From Elmis aenea (Eukaryota > Arthropoda > Insecta > Coleoptera > Elmidae), in the NCBI GenBank assembly GCA_947652605.1, contig CANTFG010000049.1, positions 1-64,000 of the forward strand: 64,000 bases of DNA, in the 5' to 3' direction. The position numbers and the translations under genes were made by a program. Below the pieces are notes generated by a model, which was not told where the DNA came from, did no database searches, and saw only the letters and a list, made by a program, of their open reading frames with translations. Shown here in pieces: positions 10,891 to 23,344 of this stretch. How positions within the stretch are numbered: position 1 is the first letter of the stretch; each line of letters begins with the position of its first letter.

Positions 10891-12235
10891 TATTTTACAA
10901 CAAGAGATGAAAGACCAGTTTTTTTTTTTTGAAGGTGAGATGAGCAAATCTCACGAACGAAAAAAACTGATTTCATCTCGAGTCGTAAATGCATTTTTTT
11001 CCTATGAAATTAAAATTATAGTATAGAACGAACGTCAATGTAAATGAACCAAATGACAATTATTATGTATAAAGTATTAATTATGTATGAAGTATTAATT
11101 AATCATTTAATCTTCATATCGACCACAACACTGACATTGACATAAATAAAATTATAACCTGCAAACGAAATATATTTAGGTAATATTAATTTTTGTACCA
11201 TTCTTGGGCTTTTATATAAATTATTGGTATATTAATATTAAATTATTTGATAAGAATACTAAGGCAGTTTTAGTTTACAATGAGTTTAAGCTAAAACAAA
11301 TCGTAAATTTTACAATTATTTGATTTTGACATTGACATTGACATTATTTTCACCACTAGTGGCAAAAATTAACCTTCGCCACCAGTGTAAAAAAGTGACT
11401 TTCATGTAGGGTAGGCAGTAAGAAAATGTCAACTTTCATCTACATAAGTAAAAAAAGGTTATTTTTGTCTTGTAATTTTTCTTTTGTAATTCGCGGTTAT
11501 CGGATAGGGATATGGAAATTTTAAGACTAGTTAAATTAAAAAATTAAATTTTATTGTAAACACATTTAAAAAAACTTATTAATATAATGGAAAAAACGTA
11601 TGTCTAATACGGAAAAAAACAAACTTTAATGATAAGGTTAAGCCTAAGGATTTTTGCATAAGATGTCCAGGTCTGGTTCAGTGTTTCAAATAGCAATCAT
11701 TAAATTTGTGTAAAAAGCTTTTAATGAAACGCGTGATCTAGTTTATTTTTTATTGTGAGCATTGTTGCAAATGCAATATCGCACCGATATGTTACACAAG
11801 TAAGGCAGCTTTTAATATTGCTGGACAATCATTTCTGGTTGTATCATTGTATCCAAAATTCTGTGGTAAGTTATTAATTTATTGCATTTAGTTTAACGTG
11901 TGAAATCTGCTCTTGTTTATATTATTCTTCCTGAACGTTTTCATCAATATGGATTTTAGTGAAGTAGCAAAGTGTCCTAATCCAATCTTTTTTTAAAAAT
12001 TCTGAATTAGGTTTAGAATATATTTACGCAGGAATATCTAAATTCTAAAATTGTGACCAAAAATGTATTTTTTCTTCGTCCGGCCATAAAATCAGTTGTT
12101 ACAGATTAATTTTTAGACTGGAAATCAGCTGGTTGCCATGGTGATGAGATGTTTTGTTAATTAGCGCTGTCAGACAAGCGTCATTATACCACAAAGCGAG
12201 TTTTCACCTGTAGTTTGTTAAGTTATTGTTTAATT
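10891..12235. other. no gene seen
   Basis: Contains a 9-bp hairpin with TGAGAT near 10940, a short direct duplication of GTATGAAGTATTAATTA (about 11070-11100) and a TTGACATTGACATTGACA run at about 11325. Nothing coding recognised. Confidence 0.4.
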
Positions 12236-12420
12236 AATAATAATAATAATAAAAATAATAATGTCTTTATTGCCATAAGAAACAAACAAACAGTACAACA
12301 ATATTATTACATATATGTTATATGGCAACCGCAAGGCGTAGTTCAATCCATTGTCTAGAACAATGGATTGCTCTTCCACTCAACCTTGTTTGAAGGTACA
12401 TTCAAAATAAAACTTATAAT
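12236..12420 (-). mobile_element. LINE 3' end (Jockey/I-like) with (TAA)n tail
   Basis: Read on the minus strand, the sequence ends GGCAATAAAGACATTATTAT and then an imprecise TAA-repeat tail, the usual 3' terminus of several insect LINE clades. A 14-bp hairpin (CAATCCATTGTCTAGA / TCTAGAACAATGG) lies upstream. No coding part remains. Confidence 0.5.
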
Positions 12421-13085
12421 AATAAAAATAATAAAAATATGAATATAAATATGAGGCAACATTTATAATATAGAAGACAAAATAATATTTCCAAAAACAA
12501 CCTATTCACATGATAATGATGGATGGTGACTATAGTGATTTTAGTGTCAGTGGCGGACACAGAAAATATATTGTACGTAACATACCCGTAAAGTGCCTTT
12601 ACTGGACTAGTATGCTTTCAGAACTCGCTTACGGCTCGTCCCAAAACTGTCGACTTCTCCAGTAAAGTACCACTTTCCGGTCTTGTTACGTAAATAACTA
12701 CTTTTTACGAAGAAAGATAAAGAAACACTACTAGCATCATTATCTACATCAACACATAAACATCTCCATGAGTCCTTTCTAAACATTTCGGACAACGCAT
12801 ATACATTTTGTTTTATATTTAATATCAAAATGTTCGTATTTTTTCTCGTAGTAGATAAACACATATTTAATTCGTCAAATTTTTTAAATATATCATCTAG
12901 TGATTCTTTATTTAGTTTGCTGATAATGTCTATTACGGTTTAGAAGTTGCCAATTGTAAGCTTCGAACTTTGGGCATGTTGTATGTACCATAAGAATTTT
13001 ACTGCATTGCTATTAAAATTGTTTAATAAATAAGAATTGATTACCAACAAAAGTTAGGTATCAGTATTTTTGTAGCATTACAATA
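12421..13085. other. no gene recognised
   Basis: An 85-codon minus frame (12607-12864) ends in GKWYFTGEVDSFGTSRKRVL, a less AT-driven composition than its neighbours. I do not recognise it and cannot call it a gene. Confidence 0.3.
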
Positions 13086-13089
13086 AACA

Positions 13090-13435
13090 AGCATAAAATA
13101 CAAACAGCAAAAGTATGATTTTTTAAAAGATTTAAATGATGTGTACCCTTAAAGACCAAAAGAGAAACCAAAAAATTAGAAAACAATTAAAAATTTACGA
13201 TCTCGAAAAAAAAATACAAGGAAACAGGGAAAATGCAAAGGACACATGAACAGAATGATACAACAAAAATTATAAAGGATGATAAGAGAGTATGAACGAA
13301 GAGGACAAGAAGAAATTGGAAGTTCCATCAAGATATGAGACCAACTAAAATAATGTATTGAAAAGGCGGAACAAGCAGTGTTCCTAAACCATGGACTGAA
13401 GCAAAAGAAGAAATCTGAAAGTCTATATGGAGTGC
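13090..13435 (+). pseudogene. LINE reverse transcriptase C-terminal relic
   Basis: Frame-shifted pieces LKIYDLEKKIQ, YERRGQEEIG and CIEKAEQAVFLNHGLKQKKK line up in order with the LINE at 29185-32200 (there: LEIYDLEGKIQ, YRPRGRREIG, AEQAICLSHELKKKK). It is a second, older copy of that family, in the opposite orientation. Confidence 0.5.
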
Positions 13436-13591
13436 ATTCATGACAGGTTCGCCTTTTTTTTCTAATAGGATAAAATTTTTGGAAAAACGCTTAGCTGTTA
13501 AGGAAAGTAACGTAGACAAATAAAATATTTAATAAATCATTTCCTCTCGTACTTTTAGTTACATTCCGGTGAAAACTATAATTTATTGTTA

Positions 13592-13655
13592 CAGTACAGA
13601 CCCGATTAACCGAAATTCGTTTAAACGATGTTTTTCATTATCCGAGGGATAATTT
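13592..13655 (+). repeat. possible pogo/Tigger-like terminus
   Basis: TACAGACCCGATTAACCGAA resembles the C-rich, CGATTAACCG-containing ends of pogo-type elements and is preceded by TA. No second end was found. Confidence 0.3.
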
Positions 13656-14500
13656 CATATTTTTTGAAAACTTTTTTATCAAATATTTTGTTAAAGATTT
13701 TTTTTTTGAATGTTATTAAAAAATTAAAATCCATTATAATCAAAAAGTGTGGATGTAAACTGAAAATAGAGTGCACATCATCAAGTTGATGTACAAATCC
13801 AGTCTATTTAAAAATAGTCTACCAAACCTTTCTGGTTGTCCGAGTTTTTTGTTATTCTGCGTTTCCTTGACCCACATTACTTTGTGTAATCAGGACTCTA
13901 GTGTATTTGATTTTTCACAGAAAATATGCCCCATGTTGAAAAATCCGAATGACAAATCGCATTTTGCGCAATTCAAGTATCAAGTAACTTAATCGATTTA
14001 CAATTTCGCTGTAACGTTCTTTAATAAGCCATGTTCGATAACTTTTAACATCGCACTGAAATTGAATAAGGGAGAATTTATATCACACTCAAAACCAACG
14101 GAAGGCTAACTCGAGTAAATACGTCATTTCCTCTGCTGAAACGGCGTAAATTCGATACACCCAGTTAGCCGCTGACGACTATAGCTTTCATGGTTTTGAT
14201 TTATAATAAATCCACCCCTTAATGTACGATATTTCTTTATGGGGATGTGATCACCATAAATTATCAAATAGATTTTAATATTGGTGACGTATAAGCCAGT
14301 TATTTATGTTATTGGTTTCTGCATTACATTAATGGGAGTAAGCGATTAATTTTTGGCTTTTGCAAATGGTGAAACAATAATCAACGACTTTTTAAATTGT
14401 ACCTAGAGCTGGAAAGGTGGCGAGATAATTTTAAAAGCAATATATTCAAATTATCCTTACACCTACGGGTAGAAGGGAATTTGATTATACATAATATATA
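13656..14500. other. no feature seen
   Basis: AT-rich DNA without recognised genes or repeats. Confidence 0.45.
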
Positions 14501-14503
14501 TAT

Positions 14504-15520
14504 ACCGGGTGTAAATGAAGTGTGGTACAACCCCTTTTTTTTCTTTAGTTTTGATTTTAGATAAATGAAAATTTAGACATATGATATGTGCAAAAAACCG
14601 GGCTTTTTGAGCCGTTGCACACATTTGTTTCACTTCCGGTTTCTCCGGAAATGGCCCCAATTTTGTTATTTTTTGGAAACAAATGCACTATTTTGGCTAA
14701 TTTTTATAACATCAAAATTTTTTTAAAACAAAATTTAGTATTTTGTTAAGGGTGCCGTGACCCGCACAAATAGATTTTTATTATGTCAACAATTGTCCAA
14801 AAACCGTTTTTGTAAATTTTAAATGACATTTAGGTTACTTTAATCGGCTTTGAAGGTTGAGGAATCGGTTTTTTGACAAAAAGTAAATTTTTTTAAATGG
14901 AACCATGCTGGTACTAGCGGTTATTTAAATGGAGCATCTTCTAACGAATCCATCGATAGCAATAACTTGTATTTTTATTAAGAGTCTGCTTCAAAAATTT
15001 CAAATTATTGTGAAAAGAGATTCTGTTATCGCAGTGCACTGTGCATAACTACAACAAAACAAATGATCGTTGTTTTATGTTTAACTACTACCTATAGTCA
15101 TTTAATTAAAAAAAAACAAAAATTTTGCTAATCATTTTTACATAATTAGATTACTGCGATTAAAAGGATCTCTTAATAAATTTTCACAACAATTTGAAAT
15201 TTTTGAAGTAGATTCTTAATAAAAATACAAGTTATTGGTACCGATAGATTCGTTAGAAAATGCTTGATTTAAATAACCGCTAGTACTAGCATGGTTCCAT
15301 TTAACAAAATTGACTTTTTGTCAAAAAACCGATTCCGCAACCTTCAAAGCCGATTAAAGTAACCTAAATATCATTTAAAATTTACAAAAACGTTATTTGG
15401 AGAATTGTTGACTTAATAAAAATTAATTTGTGCAGGTCACGGCACCCTTAATAAAATACTAAATTTTGTTTAGGTAAAAAAAAATTTTAGGTTATAAAAA
15501 TTAACCCAAATAGTGCATTT
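14504..15520 (+). mobile_element. foldback element with ~0.4-kb arms (family H), right end truncated
   Basis: The left end TATACCGGGTGTAAATGAAG lies at about 14502. The left arm to about 15010 is mirrored by 15165-15515 (for example GGTGCCGTGACCCGCAC against GTGCAGGTCACGGCACC). The outer ~130 bp of the right arm are lost. No coding remnant seen in the spacer. Confidence 0.7.
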
Positions 15521-15639
15521 GTATCCAAAATCACTTCCTCTTTCCAAAAATGTAAAAATATATTGTTATCGTATTTATAGAGGGTTGTGGTGACTAGAAA
15601 AAAATTGATCTGTGAGATACGTGCACTGATTTTTTTAAG

Positions 15640-15902
15640 TACATATCTCATTATCCAATGCATGCAACACTTGAGCGTTCAGCTAATCCTTTTCTGTACC
15701 TTAACTGACTGTATAAAATAGTTTCGACTGGTATAGCTTGCGCATCTCTTGCTGTATGAATTAAAATATATAGCAGATACCATATTCTGCCGACATTGTA
15801 ATGAATACTTTGTTTGGAACATGCACTTATGGTATGCAAAACCTGCTTCGATGGTAAAATGAATGGTTATGAAGCTGATGAGGATGAATGTGAATAATAC
15901 CA
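15640..15902 (-). pseudogene. possible secreted Kunitz-like fragment (weak)
   Basis: A minus frame lacking an ATG encodes a hydrophobic signal-like run (LFTFILISFITIHFT), then KCMF, LQCRQN, IYFNSYSKRCASYT. The Cys spacing approximates the first half of a Kunitz inhibitor domain. The GC and final C..C parts are missing and the frame stops early. It could be chance. Confidence 0.15.
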
Positions 15903-16983
15903 ATTTTTGAACATTTCTAGACTAATTTTAATTATTTATTGCTTTTCATAAAATTATTCCTATTTGACTGGTTTTATTGGATTGTTTGATGTTTCGTTTG
16001 TGTTTATAAAAGATTATTAAAATACATCTCTTTAAAAACATCCAAAACCAGTTAAATTTACATCGTAAAGAACGTTTTTTTTTTATAAATCTATAAATAA
16101 TGACTATAATACGATACAATATCTACCAGATACCTTGCGCCCAAAATCATTCATTTTACTATTACGCCTGGCGTAGGGTTAAGTCACAATCTGCAAAATT
16201 TAGAGAAGCTTAGAACGAATTAGATTACTTCTCTATGACGGTAGACAAACGTTTGCTAAACAGAAGTACATGTAACGTTTTAAATTCACTAACAATGCCA
16301 GCCTGTAGCAAGATATCGGTTCTTACTTTGTTAACTTTTGGTCGTCTCTAGTTGAGCACGTGTCAAGTTTATGTACATTTTAAGTAAAATATCCTTAATC
16401 CTTATTTGGTTGTGACAGTTCATTTACACTTATTGTGGCACAGTGTTGTACCTCAACCCTCAACATATTTAAAAACCCAAGCCGGATTTACTTATTTCGA
16501 AGTTTGCTTATTTTTGACATCTCAATTTCACTTTAAAGGGTTTAACAAACAATTTTAATAGGTTTAAGTTCTTAGTACTTGTTTTTGTTTAACTTTTGCG
16601 TACATTTTAAATTGGATTTTTGGATTTAGTTTTAACAGATTTCCTATAAATACGCAGTTTATAAGATGTATAAAAAGTTCTTCAATGTCGGTACAAAATC
16701 ACTTGTAGAAATTTGTCCTTAATTAATATTTAAAACTTTTAATTTAAGATTTTAATGTAACACACAACCTTAAATTCCATTTTAAACATTTAAATTGTAT
16801 TCGAACTTATAAATGCGTAGATAAATTTTTAAACTACTTGTAGGTTTTGATTCAACATAAATATACCAAGTTACTTAGTTTGAATTTGAATGTCGCACCC
16901 TAACAATATTTTCGTTCTAAGAAAAACACCCAATAAACCTGAAACGTTGTTAAATTGCTCGAAATTCTGCACAACTTGATTTA
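15903..16983. other. no feature seen
   Basis: AT-rich, no recognised gene or repeat. Confidence 0.45.
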
Positions 16984-16985
16984 TA

Positions 16986-17240
16986 CAGGGCGTTCCAGTT
17001 ATCGTGAGCAGCATGGGGACCTCGTAAACGGTAAGAGATACAGAGCTAGTTCCATAGATCAAAATGATCTATGATTTAAGAGCAACTATTCTATAACAAA
17101 AATCAATAGTTCTTGCTTGCACTACTTATAAAAAACAAAACAAAAATACATGTTCAACTTTTACTCATAACTTGCTTAATTATTTGAAATCATACTCAAA
17201 ATATTATTTGACATTATTAGGACACTTTTTTAAGTATATG
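16986..17240 (+). mobile_element. 5' fragment of a DD41D-family element
   Basis: Starts CAGGGCGTTCCAGTTATCG after TATA and follows the first ~250 bp of the inverted repeat at 545-1044, through GACATTATTAGGACACTTTT. It stops where the family B element was inserted and does not resume on the far side. Confidence 0.8.
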
Positions 17241-17242
17241 TA

Positions 17243-18458
17243 CAGGGTGGACCAAATTCGAATGTTTTACGGGGTATCTCGGTTACCGTAATAGATAGCG
17301 AAAATCTGATTTCGGTCTCTTGGCTATTTTTTTGAGAAAATAACGCCTATGCAATCAGATTTTTTCTATCGGATTCCATTTTGGCACTACAGACGAAAAA
17401 TAAAATTTCATCATTTTTGAAAAATTGCTGTAACTTCTTTATTTATTAAATTAGAACAAAATGTTATATAGGTTTTTTATACAGATTTTTATGCTTAATT
17501 TAAAAACAAACGTAGTTTTTTCTTAGCCTCCTTGACTTTCGAGATATGGAGTAAACTTACATTTTTTTAAATGGAAACCCTAGTTGACCATGACTTTATG
17601 TGAAAGAGTAGTTTATTAGCTTTTCAAAAATATATAGTTTTAAATATTTCTTGCAAAAAATAGCCATGATATGGCCAATTTTGTAAAAATTCGATCATCA
17701 AAGTTAGCCATGATTTCGTAAACAAGTGATGTTTGCAATTATTAAACAACTAAACGTCATTTCGAAGTAAATTTTTTAACATTTAGGCAAATCCGTGTAT
17801 TATTTTGTATTTTATAACTGTTTATTGTGGTATTGTGAACATGGCTAAATTTGAATTCTTTGAAAAGTTTAATATGTTAAAATATTACTTTGTAAGTGAT
17901 AAAAATGTAGCGGCTGTTTCAGAATTTACTTGGCAATGACGTTTAGTTGTTTAATAATTGCAAACATCACTTGTTTACGAAATCATGGCAAACTTTGATG
18001 ATCGAATTTTTACAAAATTGGCCATATCTTGGTTATTTTTTGCAAAAAAAATATAAAACTATATATTTTTGAAAAGCTAAAAAACTACTCTTTCACATAA
18101 AGTCATGGCCAACTAGGGTTTCCATTTAAAAAAATGTAAGTTTACTCCATATCCTGAAAGTCAAGGTAGCTATGAAAAAATTACTATTGATTTTAAATTA
18201 AGCATAAAAATCTGTATAAAAAACCTTTATAACATTTTGTTCTAATTTAATAAATAAAGAAGTTACTTACAGCAAATTTTCAAAAATGATGAAATTTCAT
18301 TTTTTGTCTGTAGTGCCAAAATGGAATCCGATAGAAAAAATCTGAATGCATAGGCGTTATTTTCTCAAAAAAATAGCCCAAGAGACCGAAATCAGATTTT
18401 GGCTATCTATTACGGTAACCGAGATACCCCGTAAAACATTCGAATTTGGTCCACCCTG
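17243..18458 (+). mobile_element. foldback mariner-like element, family B, copy 1
   Basis: CAGGGTGGACCAAATTCGAA at 17243 is mirrored at 18458, with TA on each side. The arms are ~550 bp, so nearly the whole element is a palindrome. Outer block: GGGGTATCTCGGTTACCG; inner block: AAATGGAAACCCTAGTTGAC. The spacer keeps the first 32 codons of a transposase. Confidence 0.9.
17841..17939 (+). pseudogene. transposase N-terminal stub inside family B
   Basis: The 32-codon frame MAKFEFFEKFNMLKYYFVSD...NVAAVSEF matches the layout of the start of the intact transposase (MEKFTNEEKFDMISCYI...KVAADAY). It shows that the foldback element is a deletion product of a related mariner-like transposon. Confidence 0.6.
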
Positions 18459-18460
18459 TA

Positions 18461-18800
18461 CAGGGTGTCACACAAAAAAACGCCGCAAGCTGTAACTCCG
18501 TTATTTGTGGTCCGATTTTGGTGAACAAAAAATTAAATGAAATGTCTCCTCAAATACTATAAACTGAATTGGATATCAATTTTTTTCAAGGTCAATTTAA
18601 ATGTCAAACGATAGTCAATTTTTTTTCCAAATGGCACCATCTATCTTTTTTTTAACTAAATCTGGTAGAAATTATTTTTCTGAATTCAATGATGTAATCA
18701 TAAGTTAATTTTAGTGCAAAACTAATAAGAAATAAAAAATAAAAGTTTAACTAAAATAGGTTTCACAAAAAATGTTTCACAAAATTTTCAAGCGTGCCCT
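18461..18800 (+). mobile_element. left end of another mariner-like element, abutting family B
   Basis: CAGGGTGTCACACAAAAAAA begins immediately after the TA that closes family B. It continues with CAAATGGCACCATCTATC, a version of the inner block. No mirrored right arm was found. Confidence 0.55.
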
Positions 18801-19634
18801 GGAAAACAAAAAAATCTTATCAACAAATATCATTGAAATACCACACTGAAAAGGAATTAACATTATTGGAATTTTATGCCACAATCCGCTAATCTTGCAA
18901 AGAACAATTTTAAAAAACAAACCGGAAATTCTGAAACTACTAGTTTTCGTTTACGACGGATTATATTTAATTTATGACTGTTATAGATGAATAAATATTT
19001 AAGCTTACCGCAAGTTTGGTATTAAATATTCCGTAAAACAAAATAATAATGAGAATTTAATGACATGCGGGGATGTTTATTTATATTCGCTAAGAGATTT
19101 GTGTCATTTCCACGAATTGTTATTAAATTTTACCTAATAAGGTAACCAATTTGAACATTTCGACCATTTATGTGTTGTGTCTCAGAACGTATGAGCTCCA
19201 CAGGTATAAAAACATTCTGATTCAATTTTCGGGTTCAATCATAAGACGTATTTGTCAGATTTTAAACTGAAGGTGCGCTAATTTTTTCCTGTCACCGTGT
19301 TTTTATGAGGCAAGCAGTGGCGGAGTTTATAAATTTTAAACCAGCTATGTTTAGGCGAAATTATTGGGCTAAAAAAATACTACTGGTTTTACATGTACAA
19401 ACTAATTTGTAATCAGGTAAAAAATATCGCTTAAGATGAAAACTAAACTTTATTTGACATTTAAAACAAATTATATATTTCCAAAACCTACTAATTAATT
19501 TCTATTAAATATTTTGTTTGTGGCCATTAATTAACATGAAACCGCAATAACTCGAGAAATATCAATTTTAGACATAATAGACCTTTAACAAATTTTAAAG
19601 ATAATTAAATTTTCGATAATAATATGTAAAAATA
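18801..19634. other. no feature seen
   Basis: AT-rich DNA, no recognised gene. Confidence 0.45.
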
Positions 19635-19636
19635 TA

Positions 19637-21146
19637 TAGGGTGTCCCAGATTACATTTCCAGCATGGAGATCTCGCTTATCATAAGAGATACAGGTTTGT
19701 TTAAATTAGATGAATTATTCCTTGGTATGAGAGGAGCCACAATCAATTTTTTAAAGTATAAAATTTCTCGTGCTTCAGATGTTATAGCAAAAAATATGAA
19801 AATGTCCAATTTCTTTTTTCTCTCATAACTTTTTTGTCTTAATCATTAGAACAATTTTATTGGTACTTTCTTAAGGTACTTTTTAATGGAGAATGTAACT
19901 GTTATTTTAGATTTTCTTTATCACTTTTTATTTTTGAGATATTACCCCTAACTTCATTTTTTCTTATAGGCCGCGAAGTTGGCTATGGGATAGTTAAAAG
20001 TGTTTTTCTTTTCTCTTTAAAATGATATATTACTTGTTACATTTATTTTTATAAATAAGTCACAAAATGAAGAAAAATCGTATTTTACTCATCACTTATC
20101 AAGCTATCTATGAAAATAAAAACAATATACAACTAATTAAATGTCAAATGAGAGTTACCATTTTTCTGCGGTATCATTTATTAGAATTGTTTAGGATTGT
20201 TGTGTAATTCGATAGTCTTTTTAGCAAATTTGTTATCAGATAATTATGGGCACTTTTACAACTAATTAAAAATTTGTATATGTTGAATTGCTACATTATT
20301 TGCAATAGGAACTGTGTAAAATAAATAATTCTAATTAATTATTGATTTGTTTTGGATTTTTGGTTGGTTTGTGGAAAAAACCATATACTTTTAAATTTAT
20401 TTCTAAATTTTTGTAATTACGCATCCTTCGTTGCCTTTTCTCGGGATATAGCTCTAAGTATATTCGCTCAGCTTCTTACACAGTTTTTATGGTAAGCATG
20501 TAGCATCCCTACGTCAAATTTTTCGTTTTTTTTAAATGTAGCCATCATTATAACAATTACCACAAAGACTATCGAACTACACAACAATAATAAACAATTC
20601 TAATAAATGGTACCGCAGACAAATGGTAACTGTCACTTGACATTTAATTAGCTGTTTTTTGTTTTTATTTTCATAGATCGCTTGATAAGTGATGGGTAAA
20701 ATACGATTTTTCTTTATTTTGTGACTTATTTCAAAAATAGATGTAGCAAGTAATATCTCATTTGAAAGAGAAAAAAAAGCACATTCAACTATTTCATAGC
20801 CAACTTCGCGGCCCGTAAGAAAAAATGAAGTTAGGGGTAATATCTCAAAAATGGTAGGTCTTAAAAATAATCTAAAATAACAGTCAAATTTTCCATTAAA
20901 AAGTGCCTTCAGAAAGTACAAATAAAATTGTTCTAATGATTAAGACAAAAAAGTTATGAATGAAAAAAGAAATTGGACATTTTCATATTTTTTGCTATAA
21001 CATCTGAAGCACGACGAATTTTGTACTTTTAAAAATTGATTGTGGCTCCTTTCATACCAAGGAATAATTCATCTAATTTAAACAAACCTGTATCTCTTAT
21101 AATAAGCGAGATCCCCATGCTGGAAATGTAATCTGGGACACCCTGT
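19637..21146 (+). mobile_element. foldback mariner-like element, family D
   Basis: Left TATAGGGTGTCCCAGATTAC and right GTAATCTGGGACACCCTGTA frame two arms of ~550 bp. Outer block GGAGATCTCGCTTATC; inner block GGCCGCGAAGTTGGCTATGG. The ~350-bp spacer shows no transposase. A 114-codon minus frame (20577-20921) lies wholly in the arm and is not a gene. Confidence 0.88.
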
Positions 21147-21468
21147 ATAGGGCGTTCAATTTAAAATAATTGATTTAACCGTGTTTGAAGTTTACCCAAT
21201 TGGACCCAGCATAAAAAACACCCTGTGTATTATTTTAAAATTGTAACTTGTCAGCAATCACTATGACACTATTGTCGAACAAGGTTTCAAAGGAATTTGT
21301 TCTGACATAGCCAAGTTGTGAAAGATCATTATTTTTTTAGACTCCTGTTTCTGTCAATATTTTCATAAAAACTTAAATAACTCAAAAACGACTGAATTTA
21401 GATACATAAAACCTAAATGTTTTTGAAACAGAATTCAATTTTACATCTAAATATCATAAAATATACTG

Positions 21469-21652
21469 GGTGTTCCATTTAAAAAAAACATAGTGCCGTA
21501 TCGGTGCGCAAAAACAAAACACTATGTATAGCTGAAAATAATTTAAGGTTATGTGGTAAATTACCACAAACAACTTTTGTATAAAACTTTTTTTTGTGAA
21601 GTTGTCACGAGACGAGATATTGATCCGTTACGTTACTTTTTGGACACACTGT
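21469..21652 (+). mobile_element. short TA-flanked MITE-like element (tentative)
   Basis: CTGGGTGTTCC at the left and GGACACACTG at the right, each next to TA, suggest a ~185-bp miniature element of the same broad type. Only the outermost bases match. Confidence 0.3.
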
Positions 21653-21659
21653 ATGTAAG

Positions 21660-22080
21660 TTTGTTAACAAGGGCAATTAGCAAAGAAGGAATAAATTACA
21701 AGAAAAATGTTTAGAAAACCAACCAATTGTATCAATTAACAGAACAAGCCTTAAAAACACTGGCAAACTAAAAACATTTTAAACGCAAATATCGTTACAA
21801 AAGTATAATTTAAAGACCATTAATTTCAAGAAGATTATTTTAGGTCGTTATTGAAATAGAATCAGATCACATTTTTTTAGTGGCTATTTTAATTGGCTTT
21901 AAGACTTTAAACGAATATACTATTTTGTGCATGTTATTTGATTGATATTTAGTTTACAATATATAAACCACAATATATGTATAAGCCACATTAATTTTTT
22001 TTGTATTCCGAAATGTATTAAAAATAAGGTCAAAAAGCACAATGAACAAGAAAAAAATTAATTTTTCAGAAAAAAAAAAC
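21660..22080. other. no feature seen
   Basis: AT-rich DNA. Confidence 0.4.
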
Positions 22081-22084
22081 TTCG

Positions 22085-23341
22085 ACTTTTATGGGTTCAG
22101 GAACACGAACCGGTCGGGAACCGGCATCAAAACTTGAACGAACCAATGCTTTTATCATGAACCGTGAATCGAAGCTGAACCTAAAAAATGAAAAATTTCG
22201 GACCGCAGATCAAACTAAACTGACTGGTATAAACCGGTTTATCATGTTTCTTATAATTATATTGGTGATTAAACTTAAATAATGAGATAAACGTCTGTTA
22301 TTGCATTAGTTTCGATATCGACGAAATACAACTCTGGATTTACTGGAACGGTATCTTTATTTTTTTACGTTTTTAATTCGACGTTTCGCTCATAATTTCA
22401 GGGCTACAAAAGATTACAATACATTTTTTTAATTATTTCAATCCAATTCAAATCAATCAAATCCTATCAAAATTACTTAACAAATTTTTAAAACATTTAA
22501 ATACAATTGACAATTAGTTACAATTAGGGGTTTGGAGCAGTCCAATTTTTTAATTGCTCTGCTGCAGCTCCGCTCCGGCATCAAAATGCCTGCTCCAGCT
22601 CCGCTCCAGCTCCGCTCCAGCTCCGCTCCAGCTCCGTTCCATGCTACAAATATTTTTAACATTCTTAAAACAAGTTTTTTAATTACAAAATGTGTTTAAA
22701 AATAACATTTATAGGATATGTGGAAGTTGGTCAAAAATTACAATATTTAACCCTAACAAACAAGTAAAGTTAAATAAATGTTTGTAAGAATAAATTATTG
22801 GTCTCCAGAGGTTGAAGGAAAGAAAAAAAAAGTTGCTTGATAAAAATTTTACATAATAAACTGGAGCAGTAAAGCAATTAAAATAATTTGGTTCGGAGTC
22901 CGCTCCTGCTCCGGGCAAAAACCCATTGCTCCACCGCTCCGTGCTTCAGCTCCGTGCTCCGCTCCAAACACATGGTTACAATAATACTTACAATAAATCG
23001 GTTATTTTAATATTAAAAACTATCGGATTTAAAATTTTATTCCCTATAGGTATCAATAAAAAAAGTATACCTTGTAATTTAAAAAAATTAAGTTGACTAT
23101 TGCCAGATATTTCTTCATAGAAAAAACATTGATAAAGAATTTTCTGCGATTTACAAAAACATAGGGTTTATAGAGGTTTCCTCTTAAAATAACAAAGTTA
23201 TAGGGGTGCGACAGTCAAACGGAATCACCCTGTATACTCCCTAGTTTTCCATAGCAAGTGGATGCAAGTTTTTATCAACGACTTTTTACTCTCTATTCAA
23301 AATAAAAAGGAATTCGAATCGGAACCGAAACCTTTGCCCTG
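22085..23341 (-). mobile_element. hAT-like element remnant with AACCGG motifs and a CAGGGCAAAGG end
   Basis: GAACCGGTCGGGAACCGG-type motifs cluster at 22098-22246 and GGAACCGAAACC at 23322. Read from the right, the end is CAGGGCAAAGGTTTCGGTTC, a typical hAT terminus plus subterminal repeat. The left terminus is not recognisable. A mariner-like right end (CACCCTGTATA) at 23226-23236 and the CTCCGCTCC element are nested within. The 63-codon frame at 22091 only reflects the motif array. Confidence 0.35.
22530..22969. mobile_element. element with CTCCGCTCCAG tandem-repeat arms
   Basis: GTTTGGAGC at 22530 and GCTCCAAAC at 22961-22969 are inverted. Between them, GCTCCGCTCCA units repeat at about 22557-22640 and, as CCGCTCCTGCTCC / GTGCTCCGCTCC, at 22889-22968. 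The middle is AT-rich and noncoding. GC content jumps sharply in the arrays. Target duplication not found. Confidence 0.5.
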
Positions 23342-23344
23342 ATC

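Noticed and set aside
15651..15839. 62-codon minus frame as a separate gene
   Set aside because: Overlaps the better (still weak) frame on the same strand; no ATG context or domain.
20577..20921. 114-codon minus frame
   Set aside because: Lies wholly within the right arm of the family D foldback; no domain recognised.
22091..22282. 63-codon plus frame rich in Arg/Thr
   Set aside because: Made of GAACCGG-type hAT subterminal motifs, not codons.
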